NCBI GenBank assembly: GCA_002749535.1
Contig: MZZL01000405.1
Span: 1,027,278-1,091,277 of the forward strand
Source of the DNA: Apophysomyces variabilis
Lineage: Eukaryota; Mucoromycota; Mucoromycetes; Mucorales; Mucoraceae
Reading direction: 5' to 3'
DNA length: 64,000 bases
The notes beneath the pieces were generated by a model. The model was given only the letters and a program-made list of their open reading frames with translations, was not told the DNA's origin and made no database searches. Every line of letters starts with the position of its first letter. Position 1 is the first letter of the stretch. The position numbers and the translations under genes were made by a program. Of this stretch, positions 13,954 through 25,634 are shown piece after piece.

Positions 13954-15414
13954 CTACTCTAGATTCTTTCGCCAAGCAATGCGATTTTCTATGGTTTTAC
14001 CTTGGGAGGGAAAGTTTACTGTGTTCGAACTTGGGCCGGGATCCACCACATCCTCCGTCCTCCTTCCGTCAACTTCGGTATTGTATGTCGTACCTAACAC
14101 AATCCCCGTTGACTCCACTCGGACATCGGATGTGGTAATTTCTTCCGTATCGCCAGAGAAAATCGTGTTGACAATGTATGTGCTTGCACGTACTTGGTGG
14201 ATTGGTTTAAAATAAAATTTTTCAAAAGTCAAAGCTGCTATGCTCCAGCCAGCGTGTTTCTTCACCTCAGAAACTTCCAGACCTATTTGAATTGCCTTCG
14301 TGCTGACCGCTGAACGGACTGAATGGGCTGTGTAAATTGTGACATCAATTCCTGCTGACGCCATCGTCTCCTTCACTAGATTTCCAACTGAAACTTCACT
14401 GAGTGGGTGAACCTTATCTTGCTCGTTGATATGCACTAGAAAAACTGCGTAGTCCTCCGGGAGTCTCGAGCGTAAATGTTTCGTTCTTTCAATGAATGCT
14501 TGTAGTGTTCTTGACGGACACAAATCTGGTCTTGTAGTCATCCCGATTCTAGACATTTTCCATTGGGCCTCCTTGTGTTCTCGAATATATAGCTCGATAC
14601 CCTGTAATTGTTTCACGCTATCAAACTTGAAGTGTATATCTCTATATTGGAGAGCTCCAATATCCGATCTGGGCCGCCACATTGTTGCGATGCACAACAA
14701 AACTATTGTCTTCCGTTGTAACTTGTCTAAAGAAAGTGCTTGATTGTCTTGATGTTCCGCGATATATCGAATAAGTATGTCGACATCCCAGGTCTCTACT
14801 TGTTGTGTCGAGGGCAAAGCAACCTCACTCTTCGCTTCTGCCTTGAAAAAATCTTGGATCAAGGGGTCGTTGGCGATTGGTAACTTGTCGTGATGTATCA
14901 CGTCAAACGCTGACGCGATTGCTGCTCTGAAAATATTTAAATAAGAATTAGAATACTCCTTGATGTCCATCAGAAAATTGACAATATTTCGACCGTTATA
15001 TTCCTTGGAGTCTATTTTCGGAACCTGTTTCTTGCACCATTCTGCATATCGTTTCCAGCAGTTGTCATATGTTTTGCTTGTTCTTCCCCGGTTTTTCTTG
15101 TTCACAAATTCGTTGGTCCTCTTGTCCAACTCTCTCTCCGTCCTGGCTTTCCTGATAATTTCCAGGCGGCTAACGCCCACCTCTTGTTCAGCTGCATGAT
15201 TATCGGTGCCTTGTCTGTTTGTTTCAATACCATCGGGTACCAAAACTGAGTCTTCCAATATGGTGTGATCAGGATCGCCTCCTTTACTCTCTGCTCTCGG
15301 AATGTCCTCAGTACCTGGGGAATCATTTTCCACGGCGGATTCAAGTATAGTCCCTTCTTTGGCCACTCCTGTGCAAATGCGTTCGTTGCTAATGCCTCCG
15401 GATCCGGTAACCAA
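13954..15414 (-). CDS. DIRS tyrosine recombinase
   Basis: An intact frame of 486 codons. The tyrosine-recombinase catalytic set is visible: Arg in TMWRPRSDIGAL, His-x-x-Arg in TAHSVRSAVS, the later HAGWS, and the nucleophile Tyr in FEKFYFKP. An N-terminal core-binding region precedes it (KTYDNCWKRYAEWC). In place of the DDE integrase of LTR elements, this enzyme would insert a circular DNA copy. The first ~100 codons overlap the upstream DAM frame and may not be translated, so the true start is probably nearer 15120-15200. The enzyme itself looks functional even though the element is truncated. Confidence 0.85.
   Translation of the reverse strand: MVTGSGGISNERICTGVAKEGTILESAVENDSPGTEDIPRAESKGGDPDHTILEDSVLVPDGIETNRQGTDNHAAEQEVGVSRLEIIRKARTERELDKRTNEFVNKKNRGRTSKTYDNCWKRYAEWCKKQVPKIDSKEYNGRNIVNFLMDIKEYSNSYLNIFRAAIASAFDVIHHDKLPIANDPLIQDFFKAEAKSEVALPSTQQVETWDVDILIRYIAEHQDNQALSLDKLQRKTIVLLCIATMWRPRSDIGALQYRDIHFKFDSVKQLQGIELYIREHKEAQWKMSRIGMTTRPDLCPSRTLQAFIERTKHLRSRLPEDYAVFLVHINEQDKVHPLSEVSVGNLVKETMASAGIDVTIYTAHSVRSAVSTKAIQIGLEVSEVKKHAGWSIAALTFEKFYFKPIHQVRASTYIVNTIFSGDTEEITTSDVRVESTGIVLGTTYNTEVDGRRTEDVVDPGPSSNTVNFPSQGKTIENRIAWRKNLE
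14108..14137 (+). repeat. DIRS terminal direct repeat, copy 2
   Basis: Identical to 13851-13880. This copy lies inside the 3' end of the recombinase ORF, as expected for an internal region used to circularise a DIRS intermediate. Confidence 0.85.
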
Positions 15415-16953
15415 CTCCAGAACTTCTTCAGCTGTGTGTTTTGTCTGGTTGCAAACGCGTCAATCGTCCTCTTTCCCCATCGTTGTTGGAGATAGTTGAA
15501 CCACGTTTTCGGGAGACGCCATTCGAATATTGGCGTTTTTCGTCTGCTCAATTTGTCCGCTTGAGTATTCAATTTTCCTGGCACATGTTGGAATTCCACC
15601 GTCATCTGAAACTTGTTGATTGTCTCTTGTATCCTCAGGGCTAAATCTTGTAGTTGAACGGAAGTTGTACCTCCGTGCTTCGCTGCATACTTGAGGACTG
15701 TTATGCTGTCCGAGAATAGTCGAATATGGGAATTTTTGCGTCTTTTCCGTGTAGTTTGAGTGCAAACCAGATCGCCTTCAGCTCCCTGACATTGATGGAT
15801 TCTTCTTTTTCGGCCAAGGTCCAGTACCCTGCTGTTTGCATTTTTTCGGACGTTATCCCCCAACCCGTGTCGGACGCGTCGACGGACACATGGAATTTCG
15901 CCTTGGATCGTGTGAAGTCGATGTGGTGTATTGGTAATCCGTTCTTGTTCTGAGCCCAAGTCTCCCACCAGAGGAGATCTTCCATTCCCCTTGTTGATAC
16001 CCAACAACGTTGATCCCACTTTCCTCTATTCCGATTGAGACTCCATGTCAGGTCTCTCTGGAGGTTTCGTACGTGTAAGAGGGCATTCCCTAGGGCTGGA
16101 ATCATTGCAGTCATCGCTCCTAGTAACGCCGCTAACCAACGGCATGTCTTGGGTTGCTTTGTCTTTTTCAGTTGTCGTATCTTCGCCAGTAGTTTTGATA
16201 GCTTCCCTTGTGGAACTGTAATCTTCATGGTCTTTGAGTTGAAAAGGAACCCTAGGTACTCTAGACTCTTGCACGGTTTTAATTGGCTCTTTTTCCAATT
16301 GATTAGGAAACCTAGTGATTGTAGATGATCCACTATCCTGGTCGTCACTATCTTCATTTCTTCTCTTGTCTTTGTTATCACGCAAATATCGTCTAAATAA
16401 TATACCAAACGGATGCCTTCTTGCCTGAGTGTTTCTATTGCGAACCGCATGAGCTTGGAAAAAACTCGAGGGGCCACGCTTAAACCAAAAGGGAGAGAGC
16501 GATATTGATAAACCACACCTTCGTGTTCGAAGGTAAGGTATTTCTTTGAATCTTCGTGTATTGGTACTACTATGTAAGCATCCTTCAGATCCAATTTGCA
16601 CATCCAGTCTTCTGGCTCGATCAGTTCTCTTAGAGCCGGGATTCCCTCCATTTTGAATTGATTGCATTGAAGATATGTATTCAGTTTTTGACAATTCAAG
16701 ATCGGTCTTCTCTTTGTTTTTTTCGTTTATGGTGAAGAAACTTGACAGGTATTCTTTTTCTTGCGACGGTGAACGTTCTATGACTCCTGCGTTTACAAAC
16801 TTCTTCACTGCTTCGCCCCCTGCTTGATGATCTTCTTCTGATAAATGTAGTTTGGCGGTTCTCCAAGGTTTCAGTTTGGAGTTCCACTGAAGTTTGTAAC
16901 CCTCTTTTACGACCGAAAGTGGCCACTTGTGCGATGTTACAGTTTTCCATTGA
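15102..16953 (-). pseudogene. DIRS reverse transcriptase / RNase H / DAM, frameshifted and truncated
   Basis: The RT core is clear: LDLKDAYIVVPIHEDSKKYL, LPFGLSVAPRVF, and YLDD in LVYYLDDICVI. RNase H starts at HVSVDASDTGWG. A methyltransferase-like domain follows with YLNPPW, as in other DIRS elements. The frame is broken twice: near 16717-16723 (a run of seven T on the plus strand) and near 15733-15737 (a run of five T). Both breaks are single-base-type shifts in homopolymers, so they may be sequencing errors. The RT N-terminus and Gag are missing because the element ends at the MULE border. The 3' end overlaps the recombinase frame. Confidence 0.8.
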
Positions 16954-17266
16954 GAATTACTACGGGCACTCCCTTCGGGCACTCTTCCCCCAATAATTTA
17001 GGCTCCGCTACCAGTCGAGTCAGTGAGTGCCGGGGAACATACGAATGTCCGGCAAACGCGGAGTGCCCAAAAGCTGGGAGTGCCCAAAAGCTGGGAGTGC
17101 CCAAAAGAAGAGTGTCCCAATGACCAGCAGTACGCCAAAAAAGATATTACCAATATTACTATATATGACACTGTATGAAAACAAAGTATGCTAACAATCA
17201 AAATAAAATTATCTGAAGAGTGGGAGTGTTTGAAAGAAGAGTGCCCATAAGTGAGAGTGCCCGAAA
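16954..17266 (+). repeat. MULE left terminal inverted repeat, 313 bp
   Basis: Base-for-base reverse complement of 21417-21729, compared by eye across the whole length. Outer end GAATTACTACGGGCACTCCC. It holds several GGGCACTC/GAGTGCCC motifs, including tandem copies of AGTGCCCAAAAGCTGGG. Confidence 0.95.
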
Positions 17267-17839
17267 GTGGGAGTGTCCGAAAGTGGGAGTGTCCGAAAGT
17301 GGGAGTGTCCGAAAACGGAGTTCCCAGGACGCGGAGAGTGCCTTAGCAGCAGGATGACCCAAGACGTGGGGACTTTATAAACTGAAGAATGCCCAAGAAG
17401 TGGGGATAAAGAAAAAAGAATAATGATATCCAAAGATTGGGGCATGTCTAAAGCCAGGAAAAGACGCAGGAGAGCTTTTTTTCTATGTAATGGGTAGTAG
17501 ATAGCTTAATAAGTATGAGTTAAATATTGTAACAGATTAATAGAAGATATTCTAGTATTAACAGTTCAAATGTACAAACAGATTATACAGAGTAATAGAT
17601 TTGTGTTATTCAATCGTCCTTTCAAATGTAGTCAGACAATATGTTACTGTTCCGCGGTTAAAATTTGTATATATATATGAGGGGTAGCTTTTACAATCTA
17701 TGCCATATTGCAAGAGTTTTATTTCTCATAAGTCTACCTCAGCAGATCACAATGTAAGTAATGGCAGACCTCTTGTTGTAATTTAGTATAAGCGTTTCGG
17801 TATTTATATAGTCTAATAGATCTATACGTTGCTATCAAG
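17267..17839 (+). promoter_or_regulatory. MULE 5' leader with GAGTGCCC-type repeats and TATA
   Basis: From 17251 to about 17310 a 16-bp unit (GTGGGAGTGTCCGAAA) is repeated three times, an extension of the TIR motif. A TATATATATATGA stretch at 17669-17681 sits 160 bp before the transposase start and is a likely promoter. ATGTAAGTA at 17752 resembles a 5' splice donor, so a 5' UTR intron is possible. Confidence 0.5.
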
Positions 17840-20800
17840 ATGATCAGTTTGCTTACCACCGAGTATATGTCAAAGGCAGAAGTGCTTGCTGCAGCCCAGG
17901 AGAAGGCAAAGGAGGCTGGATTTGCTGTCGTCACTAAAAGAAGCAACGATAAATCAATTTATATCAAGTGCGTCCATGGCGGCAAATACAAGAACACTCA
18001 TGGGGTAACTGAGGAATACCGTCAGCGTAACCGGTCAAGCATGAGATGCGACTGTCCATGGCAGATGCGTGCTTCTTTTGAAAAGAATTCCCAGAAATGG
18101 ATTGTCCGCTTTGTGGAGGATGTTCAAGTACATAACCATGACATGGCTGTAGACGTGAGGATTTATCACCAACACCGTCAGCCTACCGAAGTGATGAAAG
18201 AGAGGATCCTCTCTATGAGTAAGAGCGAAAATAGACCAGCAAAGATCTATGAAGAAATTAGGGAAGACGACGGTGCACCTGTTATGTCCATGAAGGATAT
18301 TTATAACTTCCGGCAAAAGGTGTTTGCTCAAGACAGCAATGGTCGTTTCAGTAAGCTGTTCGAGTTTTTAATATCCCGCAACTATATTGTTCGCTACAAG
18401 TTGGCAGAGGACGGTAAAACGCTGAATGCCATTTTTGTCAGCCACTGCAATGCAATCGAGAAGGCCTTGCATTTTCCAGAGGTGGTGGTAATGGACGCTA
18501 CCTATAATACAAGTTCAACAAAGATGCCGCTTGTAAATATGGTGGGGATCAGCAACCTGGGAACAAAGAAGCTGCGCACTTTCATGATTGCCTCCGCCCT
18601 AGTAACTGACGAAAAGCGTGAATCATACGAATGGATCGCTCGCCAGATGAAATCTTTTATCTGGCAGTCGCGTGACCCTGGATTATTCGTCACTGATAAT
18701 GAAAAGGCGCTAATCGGGGCACTTGGAGAAGTGTTCCCGTTGTCAAATCATATTTTGTGCGCATGGCACATGCACATGCATCTTGAACATCGGTTTAAGG
18801 GTAGCTTTAAGGATGACAGCGGCGAGAAAGAGGAGCTACGATCAGTCATTACGAAGATGCTGTATTCGAGAACCGAAAAGGATTTCCAGGAAGCAGAAAG
18901 TAAATACCGAGAATTAGCAAAAAAGGCGGCAAAGATCCAAGTTGACGATGAAAAGATCAAGAAGAAGAAAAGTCTGAAAGCAGATCATAAAAAGCCTTCT
19001 AGCGACCAATACAGCAAGGGCGAAAATTCGCCAGATCCAGTAAGCGAAGGACAAATAGGCGTACAAAGACAGAAAGTGTCAAAGAAAGAAGAACGAAAGA
19101 AGGCGATAGCTCAAAAGGAGAAGAAGATTCTCGAGTATTTGGATGGGTAAGTAGAACGTTAAAGAATTCCAGCCTGTTCCGTAAACATAAATAGGCTAAC
19201 ATTATATCTAATAGAGTATTGCAATACAAGCATAAATGGAGTGGTCCATATGCCGAAAAATATCTACATCTAGGTGCTAGATCAACGCAGCGTGTGGAGG
19301 GCACACACTGGCGTATTAAGGAGACGCTCCAGACAACCGGAAACCTGGTAAAGACTTTCAATGCAATCGATATTTGGATGCGCAAAACTGTACGTATATT
19401 GTAAACAAGGTTATTTGTAATACAGGGTTCATTAACCATAATTTGTATTTACATACAATAGGCCGAAGAAGAAAGAAAAGAATTCTTCACAGAAAAGCAC
19501 AAGCGACCTGTTATTGACGAAGCACACACTGAGGTTATGAAGAACTTGCTTGGCAAAGTGTCTTTCTATGCAATCAATTGTGTAAAGCAATTGCTATGCA
19601 AGATGTCTGAAAACGCAGAAGAAGCCAGCAAAGGAAATGCATCTAGCACAGAATGCATATGTCCCAAACGCATCAACTATGGTTTACCTTGCAAGCACAC
19701 ATTATTGTTGGGAGAGCCGATCCCTTTGGAACGTATTCCTCTCCGTTGGCATCTTTCTACCTTGGAATGTAAGTTTTGATTGATTATATTTAACATGCAG
19801 TATCGATATTTAGCGTTTATAGACATGAAAAACCCATTGACGTCAAAATCCTCCGATACGAACGTTCGAGAAGAATGTTCATCTGTTATTTACCAGATTG
19901 AAGCGCTGTTTCAAAATGCAGAAACTGATCAGCAACGACTGGATCTGGTTGCTAAATTCAGGGCATTCATGAGCGAGTCGCTGCAAGTAACACCTGTCAA
20001 AGACATTGAGCTTCCTAAGGTCAAAACAAAAGGCCGTCCTAAAGCAACCAAAGGCAAACGAAAGGCATCCAGTTTTGAAGAAACAGCAAAGGAAGCCAAG
20101 AGAAAAAAGAAGAAGCTGTCGAAGCAAAAGAAGGAAAAAAAGATGAAAACACACGAACTGCCACATAATGAGAACTTGTTTGTTCTTCCAGCCAAAAGAG
20201 GTCTTGAAGACAAGTATATTGAAGAGATCAAACGCAAACGGTAAAGTCAATAGTCTATTCTTCTGTGTAATTAATAATTTTATCCATAGGAATAAGGTTG
20301 ATTCTGCCATCAAACAATTGCACTTTAAGGTGAACTCTGCTATTCCACCAGAATGCTACAATGGCACGATTGATGTACAACCCGATGGATGGTGTGGCTT
20401 TCGGGCTATTTCCCGCCTTGTCAAGGATGACGAAGATGCATTCCCGCTTGTAAAGAAAGAGATGCTTGACACTCTTGACAAATATGCTACCATCTACCGA
20501 GATGTGTTCCATTACGATATAGAAGAGTTACGAAGAATAGTCTCGTATGGCCAAGACTTAACCAAACCATACCCACCATGCCCCATGAGCCACTGGTTTA
20601 TGTCTCCTTATTGCGTACAACTAGCGGCAGATACTTATGAAACACCGATAGCAGTATACTCGGACGATGAAAGCAAAAACGCTATAGGCGACCTCATATA
20701 TCCGCCGTTACTCTATCTGCCTCACCGTCGTCCAAGCAAGTCTGGAAATCCTATTCCGCTTATCCTCCATCATGTAAGCCATTGTCATTGGGCTACTCTT

Positions 20801-20986
20801 GATCTTAAAAAGAGTATCAAAATGACATGGCCAACCATTGACCGCTTCTCTGAGTTAGCAAACAATCAATTAAATTCAGTCAACCTTATAAGGACGTTCT
20901 GGAGATATTTGTCAATCCAGAAAAAGAAGAAAAGTAATAACGTCACTGCAGACAAAGCCAGTTGTATAGAAATTATTAATGAATAA
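17840..20986 (+). CDS. MULE transposase fused to OTU-type cysteine protease
   Basis: Five exons (17840-19146, 19215-19389, 19462-19768, about 19814-20240, 20290-20986) join in phase to about 970 aa; the exon 4 acceptor could be 9 bp later. The N-terminus has a FAR1/WRKY-GCM1-type zinc fold (CDCPW and HNHD). The MULE DDE core has Asp219 (VVMDATY), Asp286 (FVTDNEKAL), the CAWHMHMHL motif and Glu464 (STQRVEGTH). A SWIM zinc finger follows (CIC, then PCKH). After a Lys-rich linker, residues about 755-910 are an OTU deubiquitinase-like domain with Asp771/Cys774 in QPDGWCGF and His905 in SHCHWATLDL. The transposase would cut at the TIRs; the OTU domain would remove ubiquitin from an unknown target. 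No stop or frameshift, so it is probably functional. Confidence 0.9.
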
Positions 20987-21416
20987 AAACTTAATCTCAT
21001 TTTCTTTATAGTACTAGATAAGATAAACTGTGTACATCAATTTCAAAGCCATATTACATATTTACATTAATAACGTCTCTTAGACATACTAAAAGATTAG
21101 GTACAGAGAAGATATTGAGCCTTTATAAAGTTTTCTTTGGGACTTTGCGGGTTCTGTTGAGTATGCTCTCTTTTAGACGTTCTTACCATTGTATTTTATG
21201 TTTGTTTGTGTTCTGCAGGTATTGTCCACTTTCCTAAGCTTTCCCTTTCTTTTGGTACTTTTGTGTGCTATGCTACTGCTGCTCCCATTTTTAGGTAATT
21301 TTTTTCTATTTCTCTCTCTCTATTTTTTTTGAAGAGTCATATATACTACTATATGGTACTGTCTTTTCTTTTGGTGTTCTGCTTTTTGGGCAATCTCTTT
21401 TTTCGGGCACTCTCAT
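20987..21416 (+). other. MULE 3' region, non-coding
   Basis: AATAAA overlaps the transposase stop codon (20982-20987). The rest is T-rich and holds no gene. GGGCACTC motifs begin just before the right TIR. Confidence 0.55.
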
Positions 21417-21729
21417 TTTCGGGCACTCTCACTTATGGGCACTCTTCTTTCAAACACTCCCACTCTTCAGATAATTTTATTTTGATTGTTAGCATACTTT
21501 GTTTTCATACAGTGTCATATATAGTAATATTGGTAATATCTTTTTTGGCGTACTGCTGGTCATTGGGACACTCTTCTTTTGGGCACTCCCAGCTTTTGGG
21601 CACTCCCAGCTTTTGGGCACTCCGCGTTTGCCGGACATTCGTATGTTCCCCGGCACTCACTGACTCGACTGGTAGCGGAGCCTAAATTATTGGGGGAAGA
21701 GTGCCCGAAGGGAGTGCCCGTAGTAATTC
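21417..21729 (-). repeat. MULE right terminal inverted repeat, 313 bp
   Basis: Exact inverted copy of 16954-17266. It ends 127 bp before the start codon of the aminopeptidase gene, so the element lies inside that gene's promoter region. Confidence 0.95.
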
Positions 21730-21855
21730 CCTAATCACAAAAGAAAAAAAGCGATTCCACTGCCGACTGACGAGTCACGCGCCGTATTTAAACTATGGGG
21801 CCTTAGAATCGTTTGACGCAAAGGACGAAAGCTTCTTCTACCCCGTTTTGCCTTT

Positions 21856-24183
21856 ATGCCCAGCACAGGTGACCGTTTGAAAGCGCTTAGAGCGCTAATG
21901 AAATCTGAAAAATACAACGTGGATGCCTTGTAAGTTCTACCTTGGACATTGCCACTATAAAGAGTCCCTTTCCTCATTAAACGTATAGCCTCATTCCTTC
22001 CGAAGACGCCCACCAGGTAAAATAATCTTCAGCAATACATTAGGAATGTGCCATGGCAGGAATAGTAAACAATATTATATAAAAATATTAGAGCGAGTAC
22101 ATTGCTGATTGCTACAAACGTCGACATTGGATCTCTGGCTTCACTGGCTCAGCTGGTATGCACTCAGTAGACACAACTCAGTCAGGTTACACTTCTCACG
22201 CTTGGATTTCATTAGGATTTGCTATCGTGTCAGAGCATGAAGCTGCTCTTTTCACAGACGGTCGTTATTTCCTTCAGGCATCCGAAGAATTGGATGAAAA
22301 TTGGATTTTGATGAAGCAAGGCCTCCCAGGAGTCCCAACTTGGCAAGAATACTTAGTAAAAGTATGATCACATCATAGATCGTGACTTTTGCGTATGCTA
22401 ACCTTTTTTGGAAGAACCTTGCCGAGGGTTCGCGCATTGGACTGGACCCTACGTTAATCACCGCGCGTTAGTAAACAATAGGATGCAAAAAGAAATTAGG
22501 AATGACGAGCCTAACTATGTTATAGCCGACTTTCGCCAATTGCAGAAAGAGCTGGAAGCGGTATCTTCTTCTCTTGTTGCCATTGAAACAAACCTTGTGG
22601 ACTTGGCTTGGGGATCTGGTCGCGTAAGCGCTCCTCAAGACTTCATCATTGTACATCCTGTGGAGTTTGCAGGTTTGAAAGAAACAGCATCTTGCTAATT
22701 TCGTTAACCTTGGCTTCCAGGGAAGAATCACCATGATAAGTTATCTGACCTGCGCGATTACATCTCGAACAAGGGTGCCCATGGAATTGTTGTTTCTGCT
22801 TTAGATGAAATCGCTTGGCTTTTCAACCTCCGGGGTTCAGACGTGGAATGTAATCCTGTTTTCTATTCCTACGCTTTGGTAACACAAAGCACGGCCACAC
22901 TTTATGTCAATGAAGCAAAGGTGACCGAAGAAGTACGCGCTCATCTAGGCAGCGAGATCAAGCTGAAATCTTACGAAGCTATCTTTGATGACCTTCGTCA
23001 ATATACTGCTGAGTTGACCGGTTTGAGCAAGAAGTTACTGATCAATCCCAAGACAAGCGTGGCGATTGTAATGGCTGTTGGCGGGGTATGTATAGCAAAC
23101 TTACTATATACGGTATTAATTACCGTATCCGTACGTAGCACAACACCCACGAAGATCGTTCTTTCATCACAGATGCAAAGGCTATCAAGAATCCTACTGA
23201 ATTGAAAGGCATGCGCGATTGTCATCTGCGCGACGGTGCCGCACTTGTACGATATTTTGCTTGGCTTGAGAAACAGTTGCTTAGTGGTGCAACAATTGAT
23301 GAAGTGGATGGTGCCGATCGCCTTGAGCAGTTTCGTGCAGAACAAGAACACTACGTTGGCCTCTCGTTTGATACCATATCCTCCACTGGACCCAACGGAG
23401 CCATTATCCACTACAAGCCAGAAAAGGATCTATGCAAAGTCATCGATCCTAACCTTATGTACGTTTGCGACTCTGGTGGTCAATACAAGGACGGCACCAC
23501 TGATGTGACAAGAACGTTCCATTTTGGAAAACCAACGTCATATGAAAAGAGATGTTTTACTCGCGTGCTGCAAGGACATATCGCTATTGATTCTGCCATA
23601 TTCCCAAAAGGCACCACAGGTAAATCAACGCATTAGTTTTCAGGTGATGGTGCTGACGAGACATACCAGGTTACCTCCTGGATCCTTTTGCCAGGCACGC
23701 CCTATGGAAGGATGGTTTAGACTTCCGTCATGGAACTGGACATGGTGTTGGCTCATATCTAAATGTACATGAAGGTCCTCACGGTATCAGCGTGCGTCCA
23801 TCCTGTAACGAAACTCCCTTGGCTCCAGGAATGACAGTGACCAATGGTAAGTAGAATTGAAAGGGAGATAATGGCATCTCAAAGCGGTTTATATAGAACC
23901 TGGCTATTATGAAGATGGCAAATTCGGAATTCGTATAGAAAGCGTTCTGCTGGTCCGTGAAGCTGACACTCCCAATAACTTTGGGGACGTTGGCTATCTT
24001 GGATTTGAGCATGTCACAATTGCACCTCTCTGTCGTAACTTAATAGATATAAGCTTGCTATCGCAGCAAGAGACGAGATGGGTTAACGATTACCATGCAG
24101 AATGTCTCGAAAAGCTCAGTCCATTGCTAAGCTCAGATCCCGAAGCTCTAATCTGGCTAAAGAAGGAGACACTACCCCTCTAA
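21856..24183 (+). CDS. FRA1: Cytosolic Xaa-Pro aminopeptidase (aminopeptidase P, M24B)
   Basis: Removes an N-terminal residue that precedes proline; a dimetal cytosolic enzyme. Ten exons (21856-21929, 21989-22016, 22092-22155, 22216-22361, 22415-22466, 22526-22672, 22721-23085, 23139-23619, 23670-23846, 23897-24183) join in phase to 606 aa, the usual length. N-terminal domain motifs are [24 protein letters not shown] and [10 protein letters not shown]. The catalytic domain has all five metal ligands: Asp403 (VCDSGG), Asp414 (TTDVTRT), His477 (HGTGHGVG), Glu512 (NEPGYYEDG) and Glu526 (GIRIES). Exon 2 is only 28 bp. AATAAA overlaps the stop codon. It is convergent with SCL1. The MULE right end lies 127 bp upstream and may affect expression. 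The symbol follows the yeast orthologue and is inference. Confidence 0.95.
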
Positions 24184-24438
24184 ATAAAGAAGCTTATATA
24201 TCTGCCATTTCATTTCAGTTATAGTAGCCAGCTGTCTAGCCCAATATAAAAGCACGATATATATCAATAGGATACTATATCTGATGCCTTATTCATTGTG
24301 ATAGAATATTGCTATATCCATACCTAAACATATTAAGGGCAGGAAATTGGAAGGACAACGAAGCTAAAGAAGAGATTCACTATTTCGATAGTAAAGGATT
24401 CTTTTCCCATTTAATCCAGAAACACTGTTAATATGATC

Positions 24439-25564
<1,126 letters not shown>

Positions 25565-25619
25565 TTACGAATGCTGAAATGACGTAATCTTCCAAATCAT
25601 TGGGTAAAGTTATACAGAC

Positions 25620-25634
25620 CAGGCACATAATCGC
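25620..25634 (+). repeat. Target site duplication of LINE, left copy
   Basis: CAGGCACATAATCGC, identical to 28159-28173 on the other side of the LINE. Confidence 0.9.

Larger units (their letters stand above)
13851..16953 (-). mobile_element. DIRS-type tyrosine-recombinase retroelement, 5'-truncated
   Basis: On the minus strand the order is reverse transcriptase, RNase H, a methyltransferase-like (DAM) domain, then a tyrosine recombinase. That order is diagnostic of DIRS elements, which integrate as circles and make no target duplication. The left end carries a 30-bp exact direct repeat (13851-13880 and 14108-14137). An imperfect inverted copy of the same sequence lies around 14043-14079, the sort of internal complementary region DIRS elements have. 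The upstream half (Gag, N-terminal RT and right terminal repeat) is missing: coding sequence stops where the MULE begins at 16954. Confidence 0.85.
16954..21729 (+). mobile_element. Complete MULE (Mutator-like) DNA transposon with OTU-protease cargo
   Basis: Bounded by perfectly identical 313-bp terminal inverted repeats (16954-17266 and 21417-21729) that enclose one intact five-exon transposase gene. Total 4776 bp. Long TIRs plus a DDE/SWIM transposase define Mutator-like elements, which move by cut and paste. I find no matching 8-11-bp target duplication: the left flank is DIRS sequence ending TTTTCCATTGA and the right flank starts CCTAATCACA. The pair of ends may therefore not come from one simple insertion, or the DIRS side was deleted after insertion. 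Confidence 0.93.

Noticed and set aside
17840..17946. MULE coding region as a host FAR1-type transcription factor
   Set aside because: It lies between identical TIRs and keeps the full transposase catalytic triad and SWIM finger.
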